DNA of 64,000 nucleotides. Source: Shewanella cutis (GTDB lineage Bacteria > Pseudomonadota > Gammaproteobacteria > Enterobacterales > Shewanellaceae). The notes under the pieces were generated by a model that worked only from the letters and a program-made list of their open reading frames with translations, was not told the origin of the DNA and did not search any database. The stretch is from assembly GCF_022410515.1 (NCBI RefSeq), contig NZ_JACSDI010000016.1, positions 1 through 64,000 of the forward strand, in the 5' to 3' direction. The number at the start of each line of letters is the position of its first letter. The stretch's first letter is position 1. Of this stretch, positions 52,548-61,553 are shown piece after piece. The position numbers and the translations under genes are program-made.

Positions 52548-53837
52548 TTAGGTTAACACCGCAAATAAATGAGCTTTTAGTTGGGCAAAGTCGGCTGTTA
52601 ATTCTGCAGATAATATCGGTTTATGTGCTACCGCTTTTAATTCTGACGGCAGAGGTAAGTTAAGGGCAAGCTCCCTATCAACCACATCCTTAAACTTAGC
52701 GGGATGGGCTGTGCCTAAAAAGATCCCCACTTCGTCAGGCACTAAATTCAGAGTTAACGACTTAGCCGCAATTGCTGCATGGGGCTCAGACACATAACCT
52801 TTAGCATAAAGATCTGCCAGCGCCTCCGAAGTTTGCGCTTCCGATAGGCGAATCCCCACTAGGTCCGCCAATGGCCAACCGAGTTCCTCGCAAATGGCCT
52901 CGACGCGCGGCCAGTTACTTGGCTCACTGACATCCATCGCATTGGACATAGTGGCTTGAGTGGGATTAGGTTGCCAATCACCGCTCTCTAAATAGCGTGG
53001 CACAGTGTCATTCGCATTAGTAGCAGCAATAAAACGTTTAACCGGTAAGCCCATGGCTTTGGCAAACAAGCCTGCGGTGAGATTACCAAAATTACCACTG
53101 GGCACCGCAATTACAGGATCGGCTTCATGGCGCTGTTTCGACTGAGCAACCGCTTCAAAGTAATAACAAATCTGTGCAAGTAAGCGGCTGATATTGATTG
53201 AGTTTGCCGAGTTTAAATGCAAACCATCTCGTACATCGCTATCTTCAAAAGCCTGTTTGACCAAATGCTGGCATGCATCGAAGTCTGACGCCACCGCGAC
53301 TGTGTGGATGTTCTTGCCTAAAGTAGTGAACATTTTTTCCTGTAATTCACTGATTTTGCCCTTAGGATAAAGCACCACAACATTGACTTTATCTAGGCCG
53401 TAAAAGGCATCGGCCACCGCAGCCCCAGTATCCCCTGATGTTGCCGTTAAAATGGTTAAGCGCGAGTCTTGAGCAAAGACATTGATGCATTGCGCCATAA
53501 AACGCGCCCCAAAATCCTTAAATGCTAAGGTGGGCCCATGGAAGAGTTCAAGGCACGAGCGCTGCTCATCAACCGCCACTAAGGGTAAATCAAAGTTAAA
53601 GGCACGCTCAACCAGTTGATCTACCACGTCTTGCCCAAGCTCTGAGGCAAGCCAAGCACCGAGTACTTTTTTACTACGCTCGACAAAAGGCATCGCTAAA
53701 AGCGCCTCAATATCATGCAACACCGGGATTTGAGTTGGGAAAAACAGCCCTCTGTCTTTACCGAGTCCTAATTGCACCGCTTCCTTAAAGCTCACTTTCT
53801 GCGAAGGGTGTTTTAAATTATATAGTTCCATGCTCAC
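52548..53837 (-). CDS. thrC: Threonine synthase
   Basis: The 429-aa PLP enzyme converts O-phosphohomoserine to threonine. The PLP-binding Lys is in GPTLAFKDFGARF (about residue 108). Other motifs are TATSGDTGAAVADAFYG near 130-146 and AVPSGNFGNLTAGLFAKAMG near 240-259. It is the third gene of thrABC, 60 bp after thrB. A short stem-loop (52488-52509) follows, without a T-run, and may end the operon. Confidence 0.95.
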   Translation of the reverse strand: MSMELYNLKHPSQKVSFKEAVQLGLGKDRGLFFPTQIPVLHDIEALLAMPFVERSKKVLGAWLASELGQDVVDQLVERAFNFDLPLVAVDEQRSCLELFHGPTLAFKDFGARFMAQCINVFAQDSRLTILTATSGDTGAAVADAFYGLDKVNVVVLYPKGKISELQEKMFTTLGKNIHTVAVASDFDACQHLVKQAFEDSDVRDGLHLNSANSINISRLLAQICYYFEAVAQSKQRHEADPVIAVPSGNFGNLTAGLFAKAMGLPVKRFIAATNANDTVPRYLESGDWQPNPTQATMSNAMDVSEPSNWPRVEAICEELGWPLADLVGIRLSEAQTSEALADLYAKGYVSEPHAAIAAKSLTLNLVPDEVGIFLGTAHPAKFKDVVDRELALNLPLPSELKAVAHKPILSAELTADFAQLKAHLFAVLT

Positions 53838-53897
53838 TCGACCTTATCAGTACCAAGCCTTTAGACTTGGACTTAATGCTTTTAAAAGTAAGAAAAA

Positions 53898-54836
53898 TTA
53901 ATCAACCCTGCGCGTACCTTGCTCATCGAGGCGGCAAACATGGGCAAAGCCGCCCGCCTCGGTCAGATAATGAGCCTCTAACCATGCTTTGGCAGCATTG
54001 GCGGTGGCGAGATCGTCGGTCACCGAAAACAGGGTTGGCCCGCTACCGGAAATACCTGTGGTTAACATGCCTAATTCGGCGAGTGCTGCTCTGGCATTGT
54101 CATAACCCGGAATCGCCGCTGCGCGGTAAGGTTCGGCTAGCACATCCTTTAATACTTGAATCGCAAGCTGGGCATTTTGCTGATAAGAGGCATGTACAAA
54201 AGCACTTAAATAACGGCCAAAATCGATGACCACAGACTTATCGTATTGTTCTGGCATGAGTTTACGCATCATGGCCGTTGAGAGTGAAATCCCAGGATAC
54301 GCCACCACCCAATACCATTGTTTAAAACTGGGGATCGCCTCGCAGATAGCACCGGGCACATTGAGCATTAGCTGCATGCCACCCAAATAACAGGGTGCAA
54401 CGTTATCGTAATGCACACTGCCGCTGATCTTGCCCTCAAACTCCCCCATCAGCTCAAGCAGTGCTTGCTTATCGTAGGGGCGACCAAAATATTCGTTCAA
54501 CGCATACAGGGCTGCAACCACAGAACTGGCGCTCGAGCCTAAGCCACTGCCAACGGGCAAGTTTTTCTCTAGGGTTAATGCCACACCTTGGTTTTCTTTC
54601 CCAAGGGCTTTTAAGAAAAACACCGCACATTGATGAACGATATTCTCCTCCGGATTGTTGGGTAACTTATGCGCCCAAGCCCCCACTTGAGTAAGGCTCA
54701 CTCCCGCATCCGCCGCCGCAATGGTCACTCTATCGCCGAGTAAACTGCCATCGATGGGCGCCAATGCTGCGCCCAATAAATCAAAACCCACACCCACATT
54801 ACCCATAGAGGCGGGAGCGTAAACGGTCAAACTCAT
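53898..54836 (-). CDS. thrB: Homoserine kinase
   Basis: The 312-aa GHMP-family kinase phosphorylates homoserine. The ATP-binding motif LPVGSGLGSSASSVVAALYA lies at about residues 90-109. The N-terminal SMGNVGVGFDLLGAAL and C-terminal TTGISGSGPTLFSV are both family signatures. The start overlaps the end of thrA by four bases (ATGA), as in E. coli. Confidence 0.96.
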   Translation of the reverse strand: MSLTVYAPASMGNVGVGFDLLGAALAPIDGSLLGDRVTIAAADAGVSLTQVGAWAHKLPNNPEENIVHQCAVFFLKALGKENQGVALTLEKNLPVGSGLGSSASSVVAALYALNEYFGRPYDKQALLELMGEFEGKISGSVHYDNVAPCYLGGMQLMLNVPGAICEAIPSFKQWYWVVAYPGISLSTAMMRKLMPEQYDKSVVIDFGRYLSAFVHASYQQNAQLAIQVLKDVLAEPYRAAAIPGYDNARAALAELGMLTTGISGSGPTLFSVTDDLATANAAKAWLEAHYLTEAGGFAHVCRLDEQGTRRVD

Positions 54837-57301
54837 ACACTCACCTCACGAGTCCAATTTAAGGTTCTTAATACATCAGCAAAGGCACCAGCCGCTGTCA
54901 CTTCTGTGCCCGCACCATATCCACGCAGCACAAAGGGAATGGGCTGATAATAACGGCTATAAAATGCCAAGGCGTTCTCACCGCCTTTTACGCTATAAAG
55001 TGGATCGGTGGCATCGACTTCGGCTATGCGCACATGGCACGCACCTTCTTCAATCTGCCCCACATAACGCAGCACTTTACCCTGCGCTTTTGCCTCAGCC
55101 ACTCGCGCCGCAATCGCAGCGTCCGCCTCAGGCAAGTGCGCCATAAAACTTTCCACATCGCCAGAATCATCAAAACCTTCAGGCAACACGGAGTCGACAA
55201 CAATATCACTTAACTCAAGTTTCAACCCTACTTCACGGGCTAAAATCAACACCTTACGTGCCACATCCATGCCACTTAAATCATCACGGGGATCGGGCTC
55301 AGTAAAGCATTTTTCCCGCGCCAGTTTAGTCGCCTCAGAAAGTGACATCCCCTCATCAAGCTTGCCAAAGATAAAAGATAAAGAGCCTGACAAAATGCCA
55401 TTAAACTTGTGCAATTTATCACCGGCGAATAACAGTTTTTTCAAGTTATCGATAACGGGTAATCCGGCGCCCACGTTGGTCTCATACAGGAACTGACGAC
55501 GCTGTTTCAATGCTGTTTGACGCAGAGCTTGGTAATAGGCGTAATCGCGAGTGTTAGCCTTTTTATTCGGCGTCACCACGTGCATGCCCGCGTTCATCAC
55601 CTCTAAATACTGGTTCGATACTTGATCGCTTGAAGTACAATCCACCAGTACAGGGTTTAACAATTGCTGCTCTTTCACCCACGCCAGTAATGCAGGTATA
55701 TCGCTTGCCTGCTGACTGTCGGCAAGCAGGTTTTGCCAATTATTCAAATCGATTCCCGCACTATCGAGTAACATCTTGCTTGAATTCACGATACCGCAGA
55801 CACGGATACTAATATGCTGCTCTTTTAACACGCTCACCTGTTGCTTGATCTGCTCGAGTAAGCCTGCACCCACATTGCCGCAACCAACTAAAAACACATC
55901 CAAATACTGCTGCACATCGAAAAATCCCTGGTGACAGGCAGCTATCGCATGTTTGGTCTTACGCTGCTCAATCACAGTTGAAATAGAACGTTCAGAAGAG
56001 CCTTGGGCAATCGCGATAATATTCACACTCGCCTGTGCTAACGCTTGGAAGAAGCGCGCCGCCACACCTTTATGGGTACGCATTCCATCACCGATCAATG
56101 AGACGATTGCCAAGTCATGGCGCATTTCGATTGGCTCGAGTAGCTCACTTTTGATTTCTAACTCAAATTCCTGCTCTAGCGCCGACTTCACTTTGGCCGC
56201 ATCACAGGTCGCCACACAAAAGCTGATGCTGTATTCGCAAGAACTTTGCGTAATAAGAGACACAGAAACGCCACTACGGGAAATCGCCGCCAGTGTACGG
56301 CTCGCCATACCGACCATGCCCTTCATACCCGGGCCTGACACATCAAACATGGTTTGATTATCGAGGTTTGAAATGGCTTTAACCTGCAACCCACTTGTAT
56401 CGGCAAGGTTTGAGACCAAAGTCCCTGGCGCATCGGGGTTAAAGCTGTTTTTGATATAACAGGGGATATGGAACTGGGCAATCGGTGCTATGGTTTTAGG
56501 GTGCAGTACCTTAGCACCAAAATACGATAGTTCCATCGCCTCTTGATAACTGAGCTGCGACAACAACTTAGCGTCGGCTACGACGCGAGGATCGGTATTG
56601 TAAACTCCATCGACATCCGTCCAAATCTCACAACTTGAGGCATCTAAACAAGCGGCCAGCACAGCAGCAGAATAGTCTGAGCCGTTTCGGCCTAAGGTCA
56701 CGACCTTGCCGTCTTCATCGGCGGCGGTAAAGCCGGGCATCACCCAAACACGCTTTTCATCGAGCGCAAGGTTCTTAAATCGCGGCTTACTGACAGCAAT
56801 ATCCACCACTGACTCGAGCGGACGACCACGGCCTAAAAACAGTTTACGTGGGTCAAGCTGCGCCGAGGCAATACCTTTGGCCAGCATAACTTGTTCCATT
56901 AGGGCAGCAGACAATCGCTCCCCCGCCACCACGATTTCGGCGCATATACCGTCAGGGCATTCTTGCAGCAACGTGATACCGCGTAATCTATCTTGCCAAC
57001 GAGCAAGCTGCGCGCCAAGACCTGCAAAAAGCAGCTCACTTTGAGCACTCGATAGACCTGAACTCACCGCATCTTGATACAGAGAGGTAAACACCCGCTC
57101 AACATGTTGAATGACAGGCGAATAATCTTCGCCTTTTACCGCCAAACTCACCATTTCTAGCAGGGCATTAGTCACTGTTGCAGGCGCAGAGAGCACAGTT
57201 GCAACCGGCTCCATTGTTGCCGCTTTAGCGACGATATCAGCCGCCATTGAAAATCGCTGCCAATTTGCCAGCGAGGTACCACCAAATTTCATTACTTTCA
57301 T
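54833..57301 (-). CDS. thrA: Bifunctional aspartokinase I / homoserine dehydrogenase I
   Basis: This 822-aa fusion has an aspartokinase domain (VMKFGGTSLANWQRF at the N-terminus, LGRNGSDYSAAVLAA and WTDVDGVYNTDPR) and ACT regulatory domains (about 315-460). The homoserine dehydrogenase domain begins with VFLVGCGNVGAGLLEQI at about 466 and ends with the GYGAGTEVTAAGAFADVLR motif. It catalyses the first and third steps from aspartate and is feedback-inhibited by threonine in the family. The ATG at 57301 follows GGAG. Control by attenuation is supported by the leader described next. Confidence 0.96.
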   Translation of the reverse strand: MKVMKFGGTSLANWQRFSMAADIVAKAATMEPVATVLSAPATVTNALLEMVSLAVKGEDYSPVIQHVERVFTSLYQDAVSSGLSSAQSELLFAGLGAQLARWQDRLRGITLLQECPDGICAEIVVAGERLSAALMEQVMLAKGIASAQLDPRKLFLGRGRPLESVVDIAVSKPRFKNLALDEKRVWVMPGFTAADEDGKVVTLGRNGSDYSAAVLAACLDASSCEIWTDVDGVYNTDPRVVADAKLLSQLSYQEAMELSYFGAKVLHPKTIAPIAQFHIPCYIKNSFNPDAPGTLVSNLADTSGLQVKAISNLDNQTMFDVSGPGMKGMVGMASRTLAAISRSGVSVSLITQSSCEYSISFCVATCDAAKVKSALEQEFELEIKSELLEPIEMRHDLAIVSLIGDGMRTHKGVAARFFQALAQASVNIIAIAQGSSERSISTVIEQRKTKHAIAACHQGFFDVQQYLDVFLVGCGNVGAGLLEQIKQQVSVLKEQHISIRVCGIVNSSKMLLDSAGIDLNNWQNLLADSQQASDIPALLAWVKEQQLLNPVLVDCTSSDQVSNQYLEVMNAGMHVVTPNKKANTRDYAYYQALRQTALKQRRQFLYETNVGAGLPVIDNLKKLLFAGDKLHKFNGILSGSLSFIFGKLDEGMSLSEATKLAREKCFTEPDPRDDLSGMDVARKVLILAREVGLKLELSDIVVDSVLPEGFDDSGDVESFMAHLPEADAAIAARVAEAKAQGKVLRYVGQIEEGACHVRIAEVDATDPLYSVKGGENALAFYSRYYQPIPFVLRGYGAGTEVTAAGAFADVLRTLNWTREVSV

Positions 57302-57352
57302 CTTGATCTCCTGTACCGCGCCCGACTTAGAAATAAGAGCTAGAAACAAAAA

Positions 57353-57379
57353 AGCCCGCTTCTTTGTGGGAAGCGGGCT
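57353..57379 (-). terminator. thr operon attenuator
   Basis: AGCCCGCTTC and GAAGCGGGCT form a perfect 10-bp stem with a 7-base loop followed by six T residues, about 50 bp before thrA. The sequence GCGGGCT at the end of the leader ORF duplicates the 3' arm and can pair with the 5' arm, giving a competing antiterminator. Confidence 0.9.
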
Positions 57380-57403
57380 CGTCGTTAAATTCTTTAGGGT
57401 GTA

Positions 57404-57475
57404 TCAGCCCGCCCCCACTCTGGTTGTAGTGGTGGTTGTAATAATGGTAATTACTACGAAACCTAGGCTATGCAT
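57404..57475 (-). CDS. thrL: thr operon leader peptide, 23 aa
   Basis: The short frame begins MHSLGFVVITII and continues with six consecutive threonines before RVGAG and TGA. It holds seven Thr and three Ile codons, the amino acids that control the thr operon by attenuation. The end GAG matches the end of E. coli ThrL. Ribosome stalling on the Thr run would expose the antiterminator; free translation would let the attenuator at 57353-57379 form. The ribosome site is weak. Confidence 0.9.
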   Translation of the reverse strand: MHSLGFVVITIITTTTTTRVGAG

Positions 57476-57942
57476 ACGTTTGGGCTAATCCATGTCAATG
57501 TGATGTAAAACAGAATTGCTTTTTTCCCCCAGACTTGTCAACCCCCAAACTGGATTATTTATAAACAAATCTTTCACAGCCATAAATTGGCACCTTAACA
57601 TTCATTATTATCAAGTTTTCCTAGGGTAAAAATGCGATTTCATCAATAGAAAACTGTTAACGTAAACGTAATACCGCACAAATACACCTATTTTTTAACA
57701 TTAAAATTCAATAAATTATATCAACCATATCGTAAAGCCTTTAGATTATGCGATGTAAACCCACTTTCGAGACCAACAAACCGCAAGCGATAACCATCAA
57801 CAATTTGGCGTAAATTCTTCACAAAATGACTGTTCATCACGCCAACAAAAAGCTGTGCGATATCTAACATAAGCCACTTCAAATTATCGCCAGCGCCCCA
57901 AAAGCACGTTATTATGCGCGCACATTCCGAACCGGAGGCGAT
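57476..57942. other. 467-bp divergent region between thrL and slyD
   Basis: On the minus strand a consensus TTGACA (57536-57541) is a likely -35 of the thr promoter; the -10 is not convincing. The remainder is AT-rich and holds the slyD promoter, which I cannot place. The open frames on the minus strand near slyD are shadows. Confidence 0.45.
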
Positions 57943-58605
57943 ATGAAGATCACCCAACACAGCGCGGTAACCATTCATTACCGTTTATCAGATCAAGAAG
58001 GCAGACTTTTAGAAGACTCTTTTGATGCCGAACCAATGTTATATCTGCACGGTGCAGAAAACCTGATCCCAGGTTTAGAGGCTGCATTAGAAGGTAAAAC
58101 CAAGGGCGAAACACTGGATGTAACAATCAGTGCTGAAGAAGCTTACGGTCCTTACCACGATGGTCTGCGTCAAGCCGTGCCATTAGAAGCGTTTGGTGAT
58201 ATCGAAGATATCGTTCCTGGTATGCGCTTTATTGCCGAAACCGAAATGGGTCAGCGTCCAGTTCAAGTTGTTGAAGTAAAAGACGATGTTGTGATCGTTG
58301 ATGGTAACCATCCATTAGCGGGCCAAGCACTCAGCTTTAACATTGAAATCATCGATGTGCGAGAAGCGACAGCAGAAGAAATTGCCCATGGCCATATTCA
58401 CGCCCACGGCGGATGCGGTGGCCATGGACACAGCCATGATCACAGCCATGGCGGCGGATGCTGTGGTGGTTCAGGTCATGATGCGGGTGGCTGTTGTGGT
58501 GGTTCTGATGACCATGGCCATCACCACCATGACCATGATCACGAAGCTTGTGACACACCCAAAGCGGGTTGTGACGGCAACGGTGGCTGCGGCTGCCGCG
58601 GCTAA
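57943..58605 (+). CDS. slyD: FKBP-type peptidyl-prolyl cis-trans isomerase SlyD
   Basis: The 220-aa protein has the SlyD FKBP domain with its inserted flap (YRLSDQEGRLLEDS, ENLIPGLEAALEGKTKGETL, EAYGPYHDGLRQAVP). A metal-binding tail from about residue 150 is packed with His, Cys and Gly (HGHIHAHGGCGGHGH and repeated GGCCGG units). It is a prolyl isomerase and chaperone that delivers nickel for hydrogenase maturation and aids Tat substrates. The tail is long, about 70 residues. GGAGG lies before the ATG. Confidence 0.95.
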   Translation: MKITQHSAVTIHYRLSDQEGRLLEDSFDAEPMLYLHGAENLIPGLEAALEGKTKGETLDVTISAEEAYGPYHDGLRQAVPLEAFGDIEDIVPGMRFIAETEMGQRPVQVVEVKDDVVIVDGNHPLAGQALSFNIEIIDVREATAEEIAHGHIHAHGGCGGHGHSHDHSHGGGCCGGSGHDAGGCCGGSDDHGHHHHDHDHEACDTPKAGCDGNGGCGCRG

Positions 58606-58646
58606 TATAGACATCAAAGCCTAATAGCCCTCCCAGAGGAGCTGAT

Positions 58647-58683
58647 AAAAAAGCACTTCCTTAAATAAGGAGGTGCTTTTTTT
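58647..58683 (+). terminator. Rho-independent terminator of slyD
   Basis: AAAAAAGCACTTCCTTA pairs with TAAGGAGGTGCTTTTTT with a minor mismatch and a 2-base loop, followed by T residues. Confidence 0.88.
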
Positions 58684-58796
58684 ATCGTCAAATGAGTATA
58701 ATCAGTAGGTAAATAGGGACGTTTAAGATAAAACAGCATTTTCAGCTGTAAAATCAATATATTCAAATCGATATCAACATCAGCGATGGAGTGCAT

Positions 58797-59174
58797 ATGT
58801 TAGCAAAACCTGTATATGAAGTTTTACCCTTTAGCTATATGATATCTGGCAGCTTAAGCTTTATGCTGCTCGAACCTGATTATGCGCTGATTGCTGGTTT
58901 TGTGGTATTTGTTTTGGGCGCCAGAATTTACAATTTACGCTCTCAAAATCGCCGAACCGACCCAGCCAAACGCCGAAAATCAGGGTATATTCCTAAGACG
59001 ATTTACGATTTACTGCCTTTTATTTATCTCTTTTCTGCCTTAGCCATTTTTAAATTTTTCCCTACAAATCTTTATCCTTTACTGGCTATTATGTTACTCA
59101 GTTATAGTTTGTATATTCTCGTTAGACGCTCCATCCACCGTCGCCATAAAATTCCAACCAGTCCCCAGTTTTAA
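58797..59174 (+). CDS. Small four-segment inner-membrane protein of unknown function
   Basis: The 125-aa protein has two similar halves. VYEVLPFSYMISGSLSFMLL with LIAGFVVFVLGARIYNLRSQNRR is followed by IYDLLPFIYLFSALAIFKFF with LLAIMLLSYSLYILVRRSIHRR. Each half has two membrane segments and a basic end, so an internal duplication seems likely. I do not recognise a family. The ATG at 58797 is preceded by GGAG at five bases; an in-frame GTG lies two codons earlier. It converges with trpR. Confidence 0.7.
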   Translation: MLAKPVYEVLPFSYMISGSLSFMLLEPDYALIAGFVVFVLGARIYNLRSQNRRTDPAKRRKSGYIPKTIYDLLPFIYLFSALAIFKFFPTNLYPLLAIMLLSYSLYILVRRSIHRRHKIPTSPQF

Positions 59175-59206
59175 TCAAATCTGCGACCCATTGGCACCGA
59201 ACATAA

Positions 59207-59482
59207 TTAACTGATGAGTTGTTGTATTTTATCTCTATGACTTGGTGCCATATTCTTTAAATAGTTAGAACAACGGGTAATGGTCGCAATACTCACCTGA
59301 TACTCGGCTGCAATTTGTCTTTGGCTCATTTCTCCATTTAGCAATAGCTGAAATACTTTTAGCCGACCGGCAATAGCACTGCGCTCTTCCTCTGTCAGCA
59401 ATAAATGGAACAATACCGACAGCTCTTCATAATTCCCATGGCTCAAAATTTTTTCTAATACTAAGTCCCAATTGGCTCGCAT
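59207..59482 (-). CDS. trpR: Trp operon repressor
   Basis: The 91-aa all-helical protein carries the TrpR helix-turn-helix: MSQRQIAAEYQVSIATITRCSNYLK at about residues 52-76, with LLTEEERSAIAGRLKVFQ preceding it. It binds DNA with tryptophan as corepressor. It is shorter than the E. coli protein (about 108 aa), mainly at the N-terminus. Tryptophan control is of interest because a kynurenine catabolic cluster lies in the same window, but no trp operator was found there. Confidence 0.9.
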   Translation of the reverse strand: MRANWDLVLEKILSHGNYEELSVLFHLLLTEEERSAIAGRLKVFQLLLNGEMSQRQIAAEYQVSIATITRCSNYLKNMAPSHRDKIQQLIS

Positions 59483-59671
59483 AATCGCCCCATAAGTATT
59501 GTTTAAGCATTACAACGGCAGTTTAGCAGATTTACTCTGCCAACAAATAACTTGTTACGTTTATCCCTCTTCTCTAGACAAAAACTGACAAATTTGCTTC
59601 TAGTACATTAAGTTAATTTGTGTACAATAGCAGCGCAATGTCACACTTCGACGCTAATTTGTGAGAATACG

Positions 59672-60121
59672 ATGAAAAAATTACTCCTAACTCTCGTTGC
59701 CGGTACCTTATTGGCTTCAACGGCTCAAGCACACAATTTTGAAGATGCAAAAGATGCGATTCAATATCGTCAATCTGGATTCAGCCTAATTGCTTATAAC
59801 TTTGGTGATATGGGCGCCATGATGAAAGGTAAAAAGCCTTTCGATGCTGAAACCTTTGCAATGCGCGCAAAAAATGTTGCAGCGCTTTCACACATCCCTT
59901 TCGAAGGTTTTATTGACGGTTCAGATAAAGGTGATACCGAAGCACTCGCAAAAGTTTGGCAAGATAAGGCCGACTTTGACGCTAAGATGAAAACCTTCCA
60001 AGAAAATGCAGCTATTCTTGCTACCGTAGCTCAAAAAGGTGACCAAGCTGAAATCAAGCAAGCCTTTATGGATACAGGTAAGAGCTGTAAAGGATGTCAT
60101 GACGTTTACAAAAAAGACTAA
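59672..60121 (+). CDS. Periplasmic cytochrome c'
   Basis: The 149-aa precursor has a Sec signal (cleavage after STAQA, residue 20) and a four-helix cytochrome c' fold. The single heme site CKGCH is near the C-terminus (about residue 140) and is followed by DVYKKD. Cytochromes c' bind NO and CO and protect against nitrosative stress or act in electron transfer. I chose the ATG at 59672, which starts the signal peptide; a longer frame upstream is not credible. It is followed by a terminator and a convergent cytochrome b561 gene. Confidence 0.92.
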   Translation: MKKLLLTLVAGTLLASTAQAHNFEDAKDAIQYRQSGFSLIAYNFGDMGAMMKGKKPFDAETFAMRAKNVAALSHIPFEGFIDGSDKGDTEALAKVWQDKADFDAKMKTFQENAAILATVAQKGDQAEIKQAFMDTGKSCKGCHDVYKKD

Positions 60122-60138
60122 TTGATTGACTGAGTTAT

Positions 60139-60169
60139 AAAAAAGCCTGCAATTATTGCAGGCTTTTTT
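60139..60169. terminator. Rho-independent terminator between the cytochrome genes
   Basis: AAAAAGCCTGCAA and TTGCAGGCTTTTT form a 13-bp stem with a short loop and A/T runs at both sides, so it can serve both convergent genes. Confidence 0.9.
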
Positions 60170-60202
60170 ATTATCACATATGCACCCTAAACGATATCAA
60201 CG

Positions 60203-60895
60203 CTATAGCACTTGCACTATTGGCCACATTAAATTGGCAAAAACCAAACCTGCGAGCATCAGTACAATAATAAGCGCAAACCATTGAGACTTAAAAACTA
60301 ACTGCGATTTAGCTGCAATAGCATTTTCGCGCTTAGGAATACACTTATAACCACTAAGCATTGCACCAACCAGCCTATCCCCTTTCACAGCATGCACAAC
60401 CACAGCAGATACATGCAGAACAATAAGTAGTAGGATCACGTTAAAATTCATCTTATGTAGCCAAGTCAGGAAAGTACTGGTATCAGAGCTAACGTAGCTA
60501 TAGAGAGGGCCCTCAGTAAACACATCATCAGTTGCAAACAATCCCGTGACTAACTGCAGACTAATAATAGTAATCAGTGCTATGACCATGTATCCACCCA
60601 TGGGATTATGCCCTAGTACCACAGATACCCCTTTTGAACGCACATTTTTCAAATAGGCAAGCACGACCTTGGGATGATGAACAAAATGGCTGAATTTAGC
60701 GGTATCACTGCCGAACAAGCCCCATAACAGCCGAAAACCAATCAAGATTAACAGACTGTAAGCAAAAATCTGATGCCATTGCATTTCTCCCGCATCGGCA
60801 CTCCACCATAGTAATACCATCAGCACCACCATGGCCCAATGAAAAAAGCGCGTGGATAAATCCCAGACTTTAACCTTGATATGTTCGGTTTCCAT
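60203..60895 (-). CDS. Cytochrome b561-type membrane protein
   Basis: The 230-aa protein begins KVWDLSTRFFHWAMVVLMVLLWW and has four main membrane segments. The heme-ligand histidines are visible in RFFHWA, GHNPMGGYMVIAL and LHVSAVVVHAVKGD. This is the bacterial diheme cytochrome b561 family that passes electrons between quinol and a periplasmic c-type cytochrome. The cytochrome c' gene opposite is a candidate partner. The ATG at 60895 follows AGGTGGTAGG; a GTG four codons earlier is an alternative. Confidence 0.9.
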   Translation of the reverse strand: METEHIKVKVWDLSTRFFHWAMVVLMVLLWWSADAGEMQWHQIFAYSLLILIGFRLLWGLFGSDTAKFSHFVHHPKVVLAYLKNVRSKGVSVVLGHNPMGGYMVIALITIISLQLVTGLFATDDVFTEGPLYSYVSSDTSTFLTWLHKMNFNVILLLIVLHVSAVVVHAVKGDRLVGAMLSGYKCIPKRENAIAAKSQLVFKSQWFALIIVLMLAGLVFANLMWPIVQVL

Positions 60896-61196
60896 AATAC
60901 CTACCACCTAGCTGAGCAATGAAATTGAAATTAGTGGGTATTCTATCGGGATCTTGTGAAAAACTTAAAGTAAAGATAGGTAAATCAGGGGAAAGACGGT
61001 GCAGTTATCCTATCGAATATGGCCTGTTCTTGCTGGTAATTCAAGCCTTTTCGACCAATAATTCCCGAGATTTGTCTAAGCGATCAAATATCCAACGAAC
61101 AGTATCGAACCGGGTAAAAAGTGTGATTTAACTCTCGTTTTTAAAGGCGTAGATTGGTAATCTGAAACCGAAGAAAACAAATAGAAGGTTCGACAT
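60896..61196. other. 301-bp divergent region between cytochrome b561 and raiA
   Basis: No gene is supported. AGAAGG lies before the raiA ATG. I do not see a convincing promoter or repeat in it. Confidence 0.4.
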
Positions 61197-61553
61197 ATGC
61201 TAAAGATTACGAGCAAACAATTAGAAGTAACTGCCCCAATCCGTGAACGCATTGAAAGCCGTTTCGAGAAACTTTCTAGGCACGATGTGCAGTTAATTAA
61301 TCCCCATGTCATTATCACCGAGGAGAAACCTGGTTTCAAAATTGAAGCATCGGTTGGCATCCCAAATGGAGAACTTTTTGCTCAAGCTAAACACGATAAT
61401 CTTTATGCCGCAATCACTGCTATGGGTCAAAAATTAGAGAAACAGCTCAATCGATTAACCCATAAACCCGAGGCACAACGTTTTGCATCAATTGATCACC
61501 CAGAAGAAGCAATAAATGTAGAGGATGATTACGAGGAGGAAGATGCAGCCTAA
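61197..61553 (+). CDS. raiA: Ribosome-associated inhibitor RaiA (YfiA)
   Basis: The 118-aa protein has the HPF/RaiA fold (MLKITSKQLEVTAPIRERIESRFEKL and AITAMGQKLEKQLNRL) plus an acidic C-terminal extension (NVEDDYEEEDAA). In E. coli that extension separates RaiA from Hpf and blocks 100S dimer formation. It inhibits translation under stress or cold by occupying the 30S tRNA channel. A shorter Hpf paralogue lies at 42867-43223, so the organism has both antagonistic factors. Confidence 0.9.
   Translation: MLKITSKQLEVTAPIRERIESRFEKLSRHDVQLINPHVIITEEKPGFKIEASVGIPNGELFAQAKHDNLYAAITAMGQKLEKQLNRLTHKPEAQRFASIDHPEEAINVEDDYEEEDAA

Noticed and set aside
57721..57978. Minus-strand open frame overlapping the slyD start
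   Set aside because: It covers the slyD promoter and start, with no family match or good ribosome site.
58349..58558. Antisense His-rich open frame over the slyD tail
   Set aside because: It mirrors the repetitive metal-binding codons of slyD and has no independent support.
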